Shown piece by piece: positions 1 to 7,334 of a DNA stretch of 9,856 nt. This stretch comes from Desulfobulbaceae bacterium (lineage in GTDB: Bacteria; Desulfobacterota; Desulfobulbia; Desulfobulbales; Desulfocapsaceae), in assembly GCA_030599175.1 (NCBI GenBank), contig JAUVON010000080.1:1-9856 (forward strand). The letters run 5' to 3'. Under the pieces are notes generated by a model that searched no databases, was not told the origin of the DNA, and was given only the letters and a program-made list of their open reading frames with translations. The stretch's first letter is position 1. The number at the start of each line of letters is the position of its first letter. The position numbers and the translations under genes are program-made.

Positions 1-472
1 AAATTTCGATCTTTTCCCCCATATGACTGTCCTTGAAAACCTTATCCTGGCTCCTGCCTGGATTCTCAAAATGCCCAGGAAAAAAGCGGAAGAAATGGCC
101 ATGGCACTTCTGGAGCGGGTACAGATTCATGACCAGGCGTCTAAAATGCCCGGGCAGCTCTCCGGAGGGCAGCAGCAGCGGGTGGCAATTGCGAGAGCCC
201 TGTGCATGAATCCCAAGGTAATGTTATTTGATGAACCCACATCAGCACTGGACCCGGAAATGGTAAAAGAGGTTCTCGATGTGATAAAAAACCTTGCTGA
301 AGATGGAATGACGATGATCTGCGTAACCCATGAAATGGGGTTTGCAAAACAGGTTGCCAATAGAATAATTTTCATGGATCAGGGTGAAATAGTAGAAGAA
401 AATGAGCCGAATGAATTTTTTACCAACCCCAGATGGGACAGAACACAAAAGTTTTTAAGCCAGATTCTTTAA
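1..472 (+). CDS. Amino-acid ABC transporter ATP-binding protein, GlnQ-type (5' end outside window)
   Basis: This is the C-terminal part of an ABC ATPase that powers uptake of polar amino acids, sitting on the cytoplasmic face of an inner-membrane permease. The frame is open from base 2, and the first visible residues read [13 protein letters not shown]. That is the stretch just after the Q-loop in GlnQ/HisP-family proteins, so the ATG at base 23 is internal and not the start; Walker A lies outside the window. Visible motifs are the signature LSGGQ (bases 158-172), Walker B ending in FDEP (227-238), the D-loop SALD, and the H-loop histidine in VTHEMGF (329-331). The C-terminal segment [12 protein letters not shown] and the FF.NP..DRT..FL ending are typical of the family. 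All catalytic motifs in view are intact. The gene ends 8 bp before the favoured start of the oxyanion-binding lipoprotein. No permease or cognate amino-acid-binding protein is visible. Confidence 0.93.
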   Translation, partial: NFDLFPHMTVLENLILAPAWILKMPRKKAEEMAMALLERVQIHDQASKMPGQLSGGQQQRVAIARALCMNPKVMLFDEPTSALDPEMVKEVLDVIKNLAEDGMTMICVTHEMGFAKQVANRIIFMDQGEIVEENEPNEFFTNPRWDRTQKFLSQIL

Positions 473-489
473 ACAGGGAAATGGGATTT

Positions 490-1401
490 ATGGGAAAACC
501 CTTCTATGTATTATGTGTATTGTTACTGTCTATTTTTTTAGCTGGTTGTGATACTGAAAAAACAAAGATATCAGGTAGCAGTGGTGGAGTTCAAAAAATT
601 ATTCAGCTTGACAAACTTGCTCCGCTTCCCCCAAAAAAAGTAACTGATGGTGAGGATATTATTAGAGTGGCTGTTGCTGCAATCCTCTCCCCAACCGGAA
701 CAATTGATTCCTACTCGCCATTTCTGGCTTACCTGGAAAAGAGTCTTGATAGGCCTGTAAGGCTTGTACAAAGGAAAACGTATGAGGAAATAAATGACCT
801 ATTGTCAGAAGGGAGTGTTGATATCGCTTTTATCTGTACAGGTGCATACCTTGAAGGAATAAAGAAGGATATCATGTCTATTCTTGTCGTTCCACAAATA
901 AATGGACAGTTAACTTATCAATCTTTTGTTATTGTTCAGGAATCGTCAACTCTCAGGTCTCTGGAGGATCTTCGGGGGAGGATATTCGCATTTACTGATC
1001 CGATATCAAACACCGGATATTTTTATCCAGTCTCACTCCTCACCAAAAGAGGGGAGACCTCGGAATCTTTTTTCGAAAGGACAATTTTCACCTATAGTCA
1101 TGATCGCTCAATACAGGCTGTAGCTGATGGTGTAGCTGATGGGGCTGCAGTAGATAATCTTATTCTGGAACATGCCCGGCGTCGAAATCCTGAACTTACC
1201 GATCTTATCAGAGTTATAAGGAAGTCTGAAAAATTCGGCATTCCCCCTGTTGTAATTCCCCGGCAACTTGAATCCAGTGATAAAAAAGTGCTCGAGAGAT
1301 TCTTACTCGATATTCACAATCATGAAGAGGGACGTCAGGCACTTGCAGCACTTGGCATAGAAAAGTTTGTCATGCCGGATCTCTCCCTGTATAATTTTTA
1401 G
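490..1401 (+). CDS. PhnD/AioX-like oxyanion-binding lipoprotein, candidate arsenic-oxyanion sensor
   Basis: This is a periplasmic substrate-binding protein of the phosphate/phosphonate (PhnD) family, probably tethered to a membrane by lipid. In-frame starts exist at 433, 481 and 490. I favour 490 (303 aa) or 481: both give a short basic N-terminus, a hydrophobic segment and the lipobox LAGC with Cys20 (490 numbering), and AGGG at 475-478 is well spaced for 490. The 433 start would add 19 polar residues ahead of the signal and overlap the ATPase gene. Family motifs are VDIAFICTGAY (about 110-120) and FTDPISNTGYFYP (about 168-180), the loop that holds oxyanions in PhnD relatives. After the lipid cysteine there is one further cysteine, Cys116. 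No permease follows; a histidine kinase and response regulator do. That mirrors AioX-AioS-AioR, where a PhnD-like protein senses arsenite. The sensor role is inferred; it could instead bind phosphate, phosphite or another oxyanion. Confidence 0.85.
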   Translation: MGKPFYVLCVLLLSIFLAGCDTEKTKISGSSGGVQKIIQLDKLAPLPPKKVTDGEDIIRVAVAAILSPTGTIDSYSPFLAYLEKSLDRPVRLVQRKTYEEINDLLSEGSVDIAFICTGAYLEGIKKDIMSILVVPQINGQLTYQSFVIVQESSTLRSLEDLRGRIFAFTDPISNTGYFYPVSLLTKRGETSESFFERTIFTYSHDRSIQAVADGVADGAAVDNLILEHARRRNPELTDLIRVIRKSEKFGIPPVVIPRQLESSDKKVLERFLLDIHNHEEGRQALAALGIEKFVMPDLSLYNF

Positions 1402-1639
1402 TGCCTTACGCCAGAACTTCTGCAAGAAAAAAAAAGAAGTCGAGGAAGGTCGTTTAAAATGATATTGTTGAATATACTTCCAAGGCACTTATCCAAGCAT
1501 TCTAAAAGTTCCGGTTTGTTCATGTACCGGAAAAACAAAATTTTCCCATCAGCAAAAGAAAGGCTGAGAGCTGAAGGCTGCTAGCCTAAAAGCCTTCAGC
1601 CTAAAAAGCTTCAGCCTGCCCGTAGGGCATTATGTTCGG
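1402..1639. other. Intergenic region before the histidine kinase gene
   Basis: This 238-bp gap separates the lipoprotein gene from the kinase gene. It holds a weak hairpin (1509-1532, 7-bp arms TTCCGGT/ACCGGAA, 10-nt loop) followed by an A-rich and then a T-rich stretch, and a larger repeat structure at 1561-1618, listed separately. TATACT at 1473-1478 resembles a -10 element but I see no good -35 element at the right distance. I see no convincing small gene and no classical terminator with a clean T-tract. Confidence 0.6.
1561..1618. repeat. Nested inverted repeats with a 15-bp tandem repeat
   Basis: A perfect 10-bp inverted repeat, GCTGAAGGCT (1570-1579) and AGCCTTCAGC (1591-1600), encloses an 11-nt loop. 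An outer pair, AGGCTGA (1561-1567) and TCAGCCT (1611-1617), can close around it. The right half is also a tandem repeat: two 15-bp units at 1583-1597 and 1598-1612 match at 13 of 15 positions and are followed by a partial third unit, AGCCTG. GCTGAA at 1570-1575 could pair with TTCAGC at either 1595-1600 or 1610-1615, so two folds compete. The element ends 21 bp before the kinase start codon. It may be a leader RNA structure, a REP-like repeat, or the end of the upstream transcript. No T-tract follows, so a simple terminator is less likely. Confidence 0.7.
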
Positions 1640-3100
1640 GTGAAAATGGCCTTTATTTCAAAAATGTTAAATGCATCGGAATTGCCATTTTGGAACAAAG
1701 TCAAAGATGCATTGTTCAGTGTTCCACTACGATATAAAATTATGGGGCTCGCAGCTGGTCTGGTTGCTCTTTCCGGGACAGTAACCATTATTAAAGTCCA
1801 AAATATTTTAACGTCTAACATGGAAACTCTTTTGCGTGAAAAGAGTACAGCTGTTGCCAGAGAGCTTGCTTCCCATTCAAGAGAATATATTCTAATCAAT
1901 GATCTTTATGGACTGACAAGGCTTCTTAAAGATATTGTAGAAAACAGATCTGAAGTACGATACGGTTTTGTGGTTGACCCTCATTATAACGTCCTCGCCC
2001 ACTCTTTTTCTCAAGGATTTCCCCTTGAACTCCTGGAAGGAGAACAACGATTGAACTTCCAGGATCGTACAGTTTCACTGAATACTAATGAAGGTATCAT
2101 CTGGGATACGTTTTATCCGATACTTGAGGGTGAGGTCGGGGGTGTGCGTGTGGGCATCACAGAGGCCGTCATACGGCAGCAGACATCAGTTTTTCTGCGT
2201 TCCCTCTTTATACACACAGCTGCAGTTATATTTGTTGCTTTAGTCTTTTCATTTCTTTTGACCTTAATCATCACGAAACCGATAAAAAAACTCCTTGAAG
2301 CCACGCATTCCCTCAGAAAGGGCAAATACGATATTATTAATGACAAATTTCCCCAGGACGAAGTTGGAGATCTTGTAATAGCCTTTAACGGCATGACTCG
2401 TCAGCTGCAGCAGGCTGAAATTGACCGTAAAGACAAAGAACAGATACGAAGTGATTTTCTACAGCGTATTATTTCTACTCAGGAGCAGGAGCGCAAAAGA
2501 GTTTCCCGGGAACTGCACGACCAGACAGGCCAGGCTCTTGCCTCCATAATGGTTCGCTTAAATGTTCTCGGTAAAGGAGATAAAACAGATTCATCAGATT
2601 CTATTTCCTCCCTGAAGAAATCCCTTATTGAAGAAATGGGTGCTATTCATAATCTTGCACTGGAGTTGCGGCCAAGTGTTCTGGATGATATGGGTCTTGT
2701 TCCCGCTCTTGAGCTTTATATAAATCAGTTTCGGGAACGATATGGCCTGAGTGTGGAATTTGTTAAAATCAGTATGGAGGGCAGGAGGGCTGATCACTGT
2801 GTGGAAACCTGTATATATCGGATTATACAGGAATCTTTGACTAATGTTGTGAAACATGCAAAAGCGGATACTATAAAAATTCTATTAGAATTGAGGCAGG
2901 AGACAATTCGCGGTATAATAGAGGATAATGGCTCAGGATTTAATTTGGGGAATATTCCCAGAGAACGTCTCGGTATTTATGGAATGGAAGAGCGCGCAAG
3001 CCTGCTGGGAGGAGTCTTAAAACTAGACTCTGAACCCGGTCAGGGTACGATGGTTTCGTTTACAATTCCTGTAGAAGGGACAATAGAATGTTATGAATGA
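1640..3100 (+). CDS. Membrane sensor histidine kinase, NarX-like (HAMP, HisKA_3, HATPase)
   Basis: This two-component sensor kinase of 486 aa senses outside the membrane and phosphorylates itself in the cytoplasm. Domains in order are: a short N-terminal tail, a first membrane segment (about 33-52), a periplasmic sensor region of about 135 residues, a second membrane segment (about 189-211), HAMP (about 212-264), a dimerization/phosphoacceptor domain of the HisKA_3 type with RELHDQTGQ (His293), and a GHKL ATPase domain. The ATPase domain shows an N-box around YRIIQESLTNVVKHA (393-407), G1 EDNGSGF (428-434) and G2 RLGIYGMEERA (443-453). The start codon is GTG at 1640; an ATG at 1646 is an alternative, and neither has a strong ribosome site. 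The gene overlaps the response regulator by 8 bp, so they are a pair. The sensor region has no domain I recognise. The neighbouring oxyanion-binding lipoprotein may deliver the signal; that is inference. Confidence 0.9.
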   Translation: MKMAFISKMLNASELPFWNKVKDALFSVPLRYKIMGLAAGLVALSGTVTIIKVQNILTSNMETLLREKSTAVARELASHSREYILINDLYGLTRLLKDIVENRSEVRYGFVVDPHYNVLAHSFSQGFPLELLEGEQRLNFQDRTVSLNTNEGIIWDTFYPILEGEVGGVRVGITEAVIRQQTSVFLRSLFIHTAAVIFVALVFSFLLTLIITKPIKKLLEATHSLRKGKYDIINDKFPQDEVGDLVIAFNGMTRQLQQAEIDRKDKEQIRSDFLQRIISTQEQERKRVSRELHDQTGQALASIMVRLNVLGKGDKTDSSDSISSLKKSLIEEMGAIHNLALELRPSVLDDMGLVPALELYINQFRERYGLSVEFVKISMEGRRADHCVETCIYRIIQESLTNVVKHAKADTIKILLELRQETIRGIIEDNGSGFNLGNIPRERLGIYGMEERASLLGGVLKLDSEPGQGTMVSFTIPVEGTIECYE

Positions 3101-3767
3101 AAAAATATCGATTGTTATCGTTGACGACCATTCTCTCCTTGTGTCGGGTTTATGTCTTCTTCTCAATTGTGAAAATGATATGGAGGTTGTTGGTGAAGCT
3201 GACAGTGCAGAAAATGCACTACAGCTTATCGAGAGACTGGAGCCTGCTATTGTGCTTTTAGATATCAGTCTTCAGGATACAAGCGGCCTTGATCTTCTCC
3301 CCCAGATAATAGAGCGGAACGTCAATACAAAAGTCATAATGATGACCATGCATGAGGACAACCAGTATCTGGAAAAGGCTCTTGAAAGCGGAGCAAGCGG
3401 CTATGTCTTGAAAAAAGGTCTGGATGTGGATCTGTTGTATGGTATTCGCTCGGTTTGTCGGGGTGAAGTGTATGTCCAGCCTTCAATGGTAAAATCTTTC
3501 ATCTCGGAATCTAGGCAACAGATTACTGCAAAGATGCAGGATAATAATTCACTTCTCTGGAACGCCTTGAGTGAAAGGGAACAGCAAGTAGTGTTTGGCG
3601 TAGCAAAAGGTTATACGAGTAAGGAGATTGCCGGGAAGCATTTTCTCAGTGAAAAAACGGTATCTACATACCGTTCGCGGGCAATGACAAAACTTGGTTT
3701 TGATACAAGAGCAGAATTGGTTGCGTTTGTCATTGAACTGGGTATTTTCAAAAAGGAAGATCTCTGA
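3093..3767 (+). CDS. NarL/LuxR-family response regulator
   Basis: This is a cytoplasmic transcription regulator of 224 aa. The receiver domain (about 4-120) has the acidic pair Asp11-Asp12, the phosphorylation site Asp57 in LLDISL, Thr85 in MMTMH and Lys107 in YVLKKG, so all key residues of a working receiver are present. The C-terminal LuxR-type helix-turn-helix spans about 159-203, with LSEREQQVV, the GYTSKEIA segment and LSEKTVSTYRSRAMTKLGF. The ATG at 3093 overlaps the end of the kinase gene, which points to translational coupling; AAGGGA at 3075-3080 may help but is far from the start. It is the obvious partner of the kinase. The next gene downstream is arrA, so arrA is the likely target. 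AioR, the regulator of arsenite oxidase, is by contrast an NtrC-type sigma54 activator, so this is a different regulator class. Confidence 0.92.
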   Translation: MNEKISIVIVDDHSLLVSGLCLLLNCENDMEVVGEADSAENALQLIERLEPAIVLLDISLQDTSGLDLLPQIIERNVNTKVIMMTMHEDNQYLEKALESGASGYVLKKGLDVDLLYGIRSVCRGEVYVQPSMVKSFISESRQQITAKMQDNNSLLWNALSEREQQVVFGVAKGYTSKEIAGKHFLSEKTVSTYRSRAMTKLGFDTRAELVAFVIELGIFKKEDL

Positions 3768-3785
3768 TATCAGGCCATACCACAT

Positions 3786-3804
3786 TGTAGGCATTTCTCC
3801 TACA
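3786..3804. promoter_or_regulatory. Candidate operator: TGTAGG-N7-CCTACA inverted repeat
   Basis: TGTAGG (3786-3791) and CCTACA (3799-3804) are perfect inverted half-sites with a 7-bp spacer. A further copy of TCCTACA occurs at 3831-3837, 33 bp (about three helical turns) from the copy at 3798-3804. LuxR-type regulators commonly bind inverted repeats of about this size. The pair lies about 90-105 bp upstream of the predicted arrA transcription start and the extra half-site about 55-60 bp upstream, positions that suit an activator. Binding by the adjacent response regulator is inference. Confidence 0.45.
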
Positions 3805-3857
3805 GTACCAGCAGTATCATCTCCTCAAAATCCTACACGAATTCATACTTTCTCCGA

Positions 3858-3886
3858 TTTACATTGCACACTTTTTAATGCATACT
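3858..3886 (+). promoter_or_regulatory. Candidate sigma70-type promoter for arrA
   Basis: A -35-like TTTACA (3858-3863, 5 of 6 match to TTGACA) is followed after 17 bp by a -10-like CATACT (3881-3886, 4 of 6 match to TATAAT). Transcription would start near 3893, giving a leader of about 70 nt. The imperfect -10 fits a promoter that needs an activator. This is by-eye matching in A+T-rich DNA, so confidence is limited. Confidence 0.35.
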
Positions 3887-3962
3887 TTGTGGTAGTTTTT
3901 TGTCCGGCCCAGTGGAATTATGTTCCAACTTAATCCTGTAAAAAAAATTAAAGGAGGGAGAC

Positions 3963-6509
3963 ATGAAAATCAAGCGGAGAGATTTCCTTAAACTCAGTGT
4001 TGCAACAGGTGCTGCTGCAACAGTATTCAGGAGGCAAACCCTGAATGCTTTTGCTGAAACAAAGAAATCAACCTTGATAGGAGAACGGCCTGGAGAATGG
4101 AAGCCTTCTACCTGCCAGGGTTGTACCACCTGGTGCCCCGTGGAGATTTTCGTCCAGGATGGCAGAGCTGTTAAGGTAAGAGGGAACCGATACTCTAAAC
4201 AGAATGATGGAAAAGTGTGTCCACGTGGGCATCTCTCTTTACAACAGGTATATGACCCTGACCGGATTAAGGTGCCGATGAAACGAACTAATCCCCAGAA
4301 AGGGCGTGGAGTTGATCCCAGATTTGTGCCGATATCCTGGGATGAGGCTTTAAATACCATTGCCGACAAGATAATGGAACTTCGCGACGCAGGTGAACCG
4401 GAAAAATACTGTCTTATGCGTGGTCGATATACGTATATGCGTGATATTATATATGATGCAATGACGAAAGTTATTGGCTCGCCGAATAATATCTCACACA
4501 GTTCCACATGCGCAGAGGCTGAAAAGTTTGGTTCCTATTATACCGAAGGATACTGGTCCTATCGTGATTATGATCTCGACAAAACGAAATATCTGCTGGT
4601 CTGGGGCTGTGATCCTGTTAGTTCAAACCGCATGATACCTGCTGCCATCAAAAAGCTAGGTGATGTAATTGACAGGGCGACTGTTGCGGTTGTTGATCCC
4701 AAGATGAATAACACATCAGCAAAAGCACATGAATGGCTGCCTGTTCAGCCTGGAACTGATGGAGCATTAGCACTTGGTATTGCACACGTCTTACTTATCG
4801 ATGGAACTTGGTATAAAGATTTTGTTGGTGATTTCAAAGATGGCAAAAACCGCTTTAAATCCGGTGAAGAAGTTGACGAGACCACTTTTGAGGATAAAGA
4901 AGCCCATGGCGTAGTCAAGTGGTGGAATATTGCAGTTAAGGATATGACACCCCAAAGGGCAGCGGAGCTTTCAGGAGTCTCGGCGGATCAGATCATTCGA
5001 GTTGCAAAAGGTATGGCTCAAGCCGCTCCCAATGTGTGTGTCTGGATGGGTCCCGGATGTGCAATGCATGTCAGAGGTGGCTATTCAGCCATGGCTGTTC
5101 ACGCTTTGGCGGGTCTTACTGGTGGTACAGACAATGAAGGTGGTTCTCTGCAGACTGCAAAAATCCCGGTCAACAAGCTCAATAAAGATTTACTGAAGAC
5201 CTTCCAGGATGATCTTGCCAAAAAACACTCCAAAATGAAAAAAATCGACCAGCGGGGTTATCTTAATCTGCCGGCTATCAGTAAGGGCAAATCGGGTGGG
5301 GGTGTTTCTACCAATAATGTACCCAATGGTATCCTGAACAAGGATCCCTACGGGATAAAGATGATTGTCGGCTATATGAACAATTTTGCTTTTTCCTGCA
5401 ATGGTACAGACCGTTGGGAAAAGGCCTTATCATCAGTGCCTTTCACCGTACATCTCACCACCAATGCTTCTGAATTTTCCCAGTTTGCAGATATTGTCCT
5501 TCCCTGTGTAGTCAATATGTTTGAAAAGTACGGTTTTGTGAAGACAAAGGCTAATCGCTACGCCACATGCACTCTGCTGCAACCGGTCATTGAACCGGTT
5601 TGGGATGTAATTACTGATGAATCGGAGTTTCCTTTTTTGATTAGTGAGAAACTTAAAGAGCGTGGTTTTCCAAATTTATATGACGCGCTCACCACCATGT
5701 ATGCTGATCCGGAGACTGGAAGAAAGGCTAAAAACGCTAAAGAATTTACCGAATATGCCCTGAAATATTATACTGCTCCATTATGGGATGGTAAAAAGGA
5801 CAGCCACGGAGACAAAATTAATGGCTGGGAGGAGATGAAGAAACGAGGCATGTGGAATTCAGATGCGTATAAGTACAAAAAACATTGGGGTGGGAAATAT
5901 AAAACGAAGACCGGAAAGTTTGAGTTTTATAGTGAAACTCTGAAAAAAGCTCTTGGCGGGCATGCTGAGAAACATGGGGTAGATATTGACAAAGTCCTGG
6001 AGGAAAGTAATTACACTGCCCGTGGAGAAATGGCATTTGTTCCGCATTACGAACCGCCGTATCGCAGTGGGGATATGAAAGAATATCCTTTTGTTTTTAT
6101 CGATTATAAATCTCGTTTGAATCGTGAAGGACGAAGCCAGAACTGTCCATGGTATTATGAATTCAAACACGTTGATCCAGGTGATGTGTCCCACCAGGAT
6201 TCGTTAAAAATCAACCCGTCAGATGCAAAAAAACTTGGTGTTAAAGATGGTGACAAAGTTCGTATCTCTTCTACCGGGGGTAGTGGTGAATGTGTAGCCC
6301 ATCTCTGGGAGGGTGTTCGGCCGGGAACTGTTGCCAAGTCATACGGACAGGGCCACTGGGCCTATGGGCGTACCGCTGCAGCTGATTATGCTAAAGCAGA
6401 GGAACGTGGCATCAATAACAACACCATTATTCCCTGGGAGATAGATCGACTCTCTGGTTCCAACGCCAGGAACGGTGGACATGCTGTGGTCAAAATAGAG
6501 AAGGTTTAA
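3963..6509 (+). CDS. arrA: Respiratory arsenate reductase, catalytic molybdopterin subunit ArrA
   Basis: ArrA reduces arsenate to arsenite as the terminal step of anaerobic respiration, in the periplasm, using a bis-pyranopterin molybdenum cofactor and a [4Fe-4S] cluster. The 848-aa length fits ArrA (about 850). The N-terminus has a twin-arginine signal (RRDFLK at 5-10, then a weakly hydrophobic stretch). Cluster cysteines are C51, C54, C58 and C86, in CQGCTTWCP and KVCPRGH. The expected molybdenum ligand is Cys183 in HSSTC. R155, Y156, H179, C183, K188 and Y200 sit at a constant offset of 10 from the pocket residues I recall for Shewanella ANA-3 ArrA (R165, Y166, H189, C193, K198, Y210). RGRY (153-156), YYTEGYW (192-198), FVGDF (287-291) and KWWN (319-322) are ArrA-type; the related oxidase ArxA carries a GRGWG-like motif instead of RGRY. 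The cofactor-binding C-terminal domain covers about 706-830. AGGAGG lies 5 bp before the ATG. ArrB follows after 19 bp. Confidence 0.95.
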   Translation: MKIKRRDFLKLSVATGAAATVFRRQTLNAFAETKKSTLIGERPGEWKPSTCQGCTTWCPVEIFVQDGRAVKVRGNRYSKQNDGKVCPRGHLSLQQVYDPDRIKVPMKRTNPQKGRGVDPRFVPISWDEALNTIADKIMELRDAGEPEKYCLMRGRYTYMRDIIYDAMTKVIGSPNNISHSSTCAEAEKFGSYYTEGYWSYRDYDLDKTKYLLVWGCDPVSSNRMIPAAIKKLGDVIDRATVAVVDPKMNNTSAKAHEWLPVQPGTDGALALGIAHVLLIDGTWYKDFVGDFKDGKNRFKSGEEVDETTFEDKEAHGVVKWWNIAVKDMTPQRAAELSGVSADQIIRVAKGMAQAAPNVCVWMGPGCAMHVRGGYSAMAVHALAGLTGGTDNEGGSLQTAKIPVNKLNKDLLKTFQDDLAKKHSKMKKIDQRGYLNLPAISKGKSGGGVSTNNVPNGILNKDPYGIKMIVGYMNNFAFSCNGTDRWEKALSSVPFTVHLTTNASEFSQFADIVLPCVVNMFEKYGFVKTKANRYATCTLLQPVIEPVWDVITDESEFPFLISEKLKERGFPNLYDALTTMYADPETGRKAKNAKEFTEYALKYYTAPLWDGKKDSHGDKINGWEEMKKRGMWNSDAYKYKKHWGGKYKTKTGKFEFYSETLKKALGGHAEKHGVDIDKVLEESNYTARGEMAFVPHYEPPYRSGDMKEYPFVFIDYKSRLNREGRSQNCPWYYEFKHVDPGDVSHQDSLKINPSDAKKLGVKDGDKVRISSTGGSGECVAHLWEGVRPGTVAKSYGQGHWAYGRTAAADYAKAEERGINNNTIIPWEIDRLSGSNARNGGHAVVKIEKV

Positions 6510-6528
6510 TTGAGAGGAGGACACAATA

Positions 6529-7296
6529 ATGACGCAATATTCGATGGTTATAGATTTGAGAAAATGTGTGGGCTGCGGTGCATGTGCTCTTGCCTGCAAA
6601 ACTGAAAACAATACTGCGCTCAGGAGAAACGGCCAGACTCACAATTGGGCGGATTTTCTGCACGAAACAACGGGGAAATTTCCTGATACCAAATACAAAA
6701 CCACTCCTGTCCTGTGCAATCATTGTTCCAATGCACCCTGTGTTGAGGCCTGTCCGGTGGAGCCTAAAGCTATGTACAAAACGCCTGACGGCATTACGAT
6801 GCATAATAGCGAGCGGTGTATCGGTTGTCGCGCCTGCCAGGAGGCCTGTCCATATAGCATGGACGAGGTTGCACGTGACGGAGAGTATGGTGAGTACAGT
6901 GTAATCAGCTATAATGAGGAAGATGAAGCGACACAGCCATTTTACAGGGATAACAAGCCACTGATCCCCGGGTGTACTTCCTCGGGGATAGATACGGCAA
7001 GGGCTGTTCGTGCTACCCCGCCCTATAGGACTTTGTATGATCATTCGGACTATGAAGATGTAAGGCGTTCAAATATTGTGGAAAAATGTATTTTTTGCGA
7101 TCATAAAGTGAAGAACGGGGAGTTGCCGTATTGTGTAGAGACCTGTCCGGCAGAGGCCAGGATTTTCGGAGACTCCAGTGATCTGAAAAGTGAGGTGAGC
7201 GTACTGTTGAAGAAACATAGTTCAACGGTGCTCAAACCCGATGAAGGTACAAAACCTAATGTCTTTTATATAAGAGATTATGGTGTGAAAAGCTGA
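6529..7296 (+). CDS. arrB: Respiratory arsenate reductase, iron-sulfur subunit ArrB
   Basis: ArrB passes electrons from the membrane donor to the ArrA cofactor. The 255-aa protein has the DmsB/PsrB-type layout of four [4Fe-4S] sites, with all 16 ligand cysteines present: C13/16/19/23, C63/66/71/75, C97/100/103/107 and C187/190/202/206. By analogy with DmsB, clusters are formed by exchanging cysteines between the first and last motifs and between the middle two. An extra cysteine, C149, lies in the linker between the third and fourth motifs. There is no signal peptide, so ArrB presumably crosses the membrane bound to ArrA on the ArrA Tat signal. AGGAGG at 6515-6520 stands 8 bp before the ATG and the gap to arrA is 19 bp, so the two are co-transcribed. 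No NrfD-like anchor (ArrC) follows, so its electron donor must be encoded elsewhere. Confidence 0.94.
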   Translation: MTQYSMVIDLRKCVGCGACALACKTENNTALRRNGQTHNWADFLHETTGKFPDTKYKTTPVLCNHCSNAPCVEACPVEPKAMYKTPDGITMHNSERCIGCRACQEACPYSMDEVARDGEYGEYSVISYNEEDEATQPFYRDNKPLIPGCTSSGIDTARAVRATPPYRTLYDHSDYEDVRRSNIVEKCIFCDHKVKNGELPYCVETCPAEARIFGDSSDLKSEVSVLLKKHSSTVLKPDEGTKPNVFYIRDYGVKS

Positions 7297-7334
7297 CCAT
7301 CGATGAACCGACTGCTACAATATGTCTGAGAGAG

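Larger units (their letters stand above)
3768..3962. other. Probable arrA control region and leader
   Basis: This 195-bp gap between the regulator and arrA holds no gene I can support. It contains the inverted repeat at 3786-3804 with a third half-site at 3832-3837, a sigma70-like promoter at 3858-3886, a small inverted repeat TGGAA-N5-TTCCA (3913-3927) that would lie in the leader RNA, and a strong Shine-Dalgarno site AGGAGG at 3952-3957, five bases before the arrA ATG. No T-tract hairpin ending the regulator transcript is evident, so some read-through into arrA is possible. Confidence 0.6.

Noticed and set aside
433..489. The far-upstream ATG at 433 as the start of the lipoprotein gene
   Set aside because: It would place a polar extension before the lipoprotein signal and overlap the ABC ATPase gene by 40 bp; the starts at 481 and 490 give a normal signal.
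1120..1142. A 12-bp-period tandem repeat inside the binding-protein gene, encoding VADGVADG
   Set aside because: Family members I recall have a similar helix of the same length here (AVAEG.VDGAAVD), so it does not look like an expansion.
3875..4507. A 210-codon open frame on the minus strand opposite the start of arrA
   Set aside because: It lies mostly antisense to well-conserved arrA coding sequence, shows no recognisable motif, and has the mixed composition of a shadow frame.
3963..6509. Reading the molybdoenzyme as ArxA (arsenite oxidase), polysulfide or thiosulfate reductase
   Set aside because: The RGRY motif, the YYTEGYW, FVGDF and KWWN segments, and the regular offset of pocket residues all favour ArrA.
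6964..6989. A 7-bp inverted repeat ATCCCCG/CGGGGAT inside arrB
   Set aside because: It is short, within coding sequence and explained by codon choice; no regulatory context.
6490..7044. A 184-codon open frame on the minus strand opposite arrB
   Set aside because: It is antisense to the cluster motifs of arrB and has no family features of its own.
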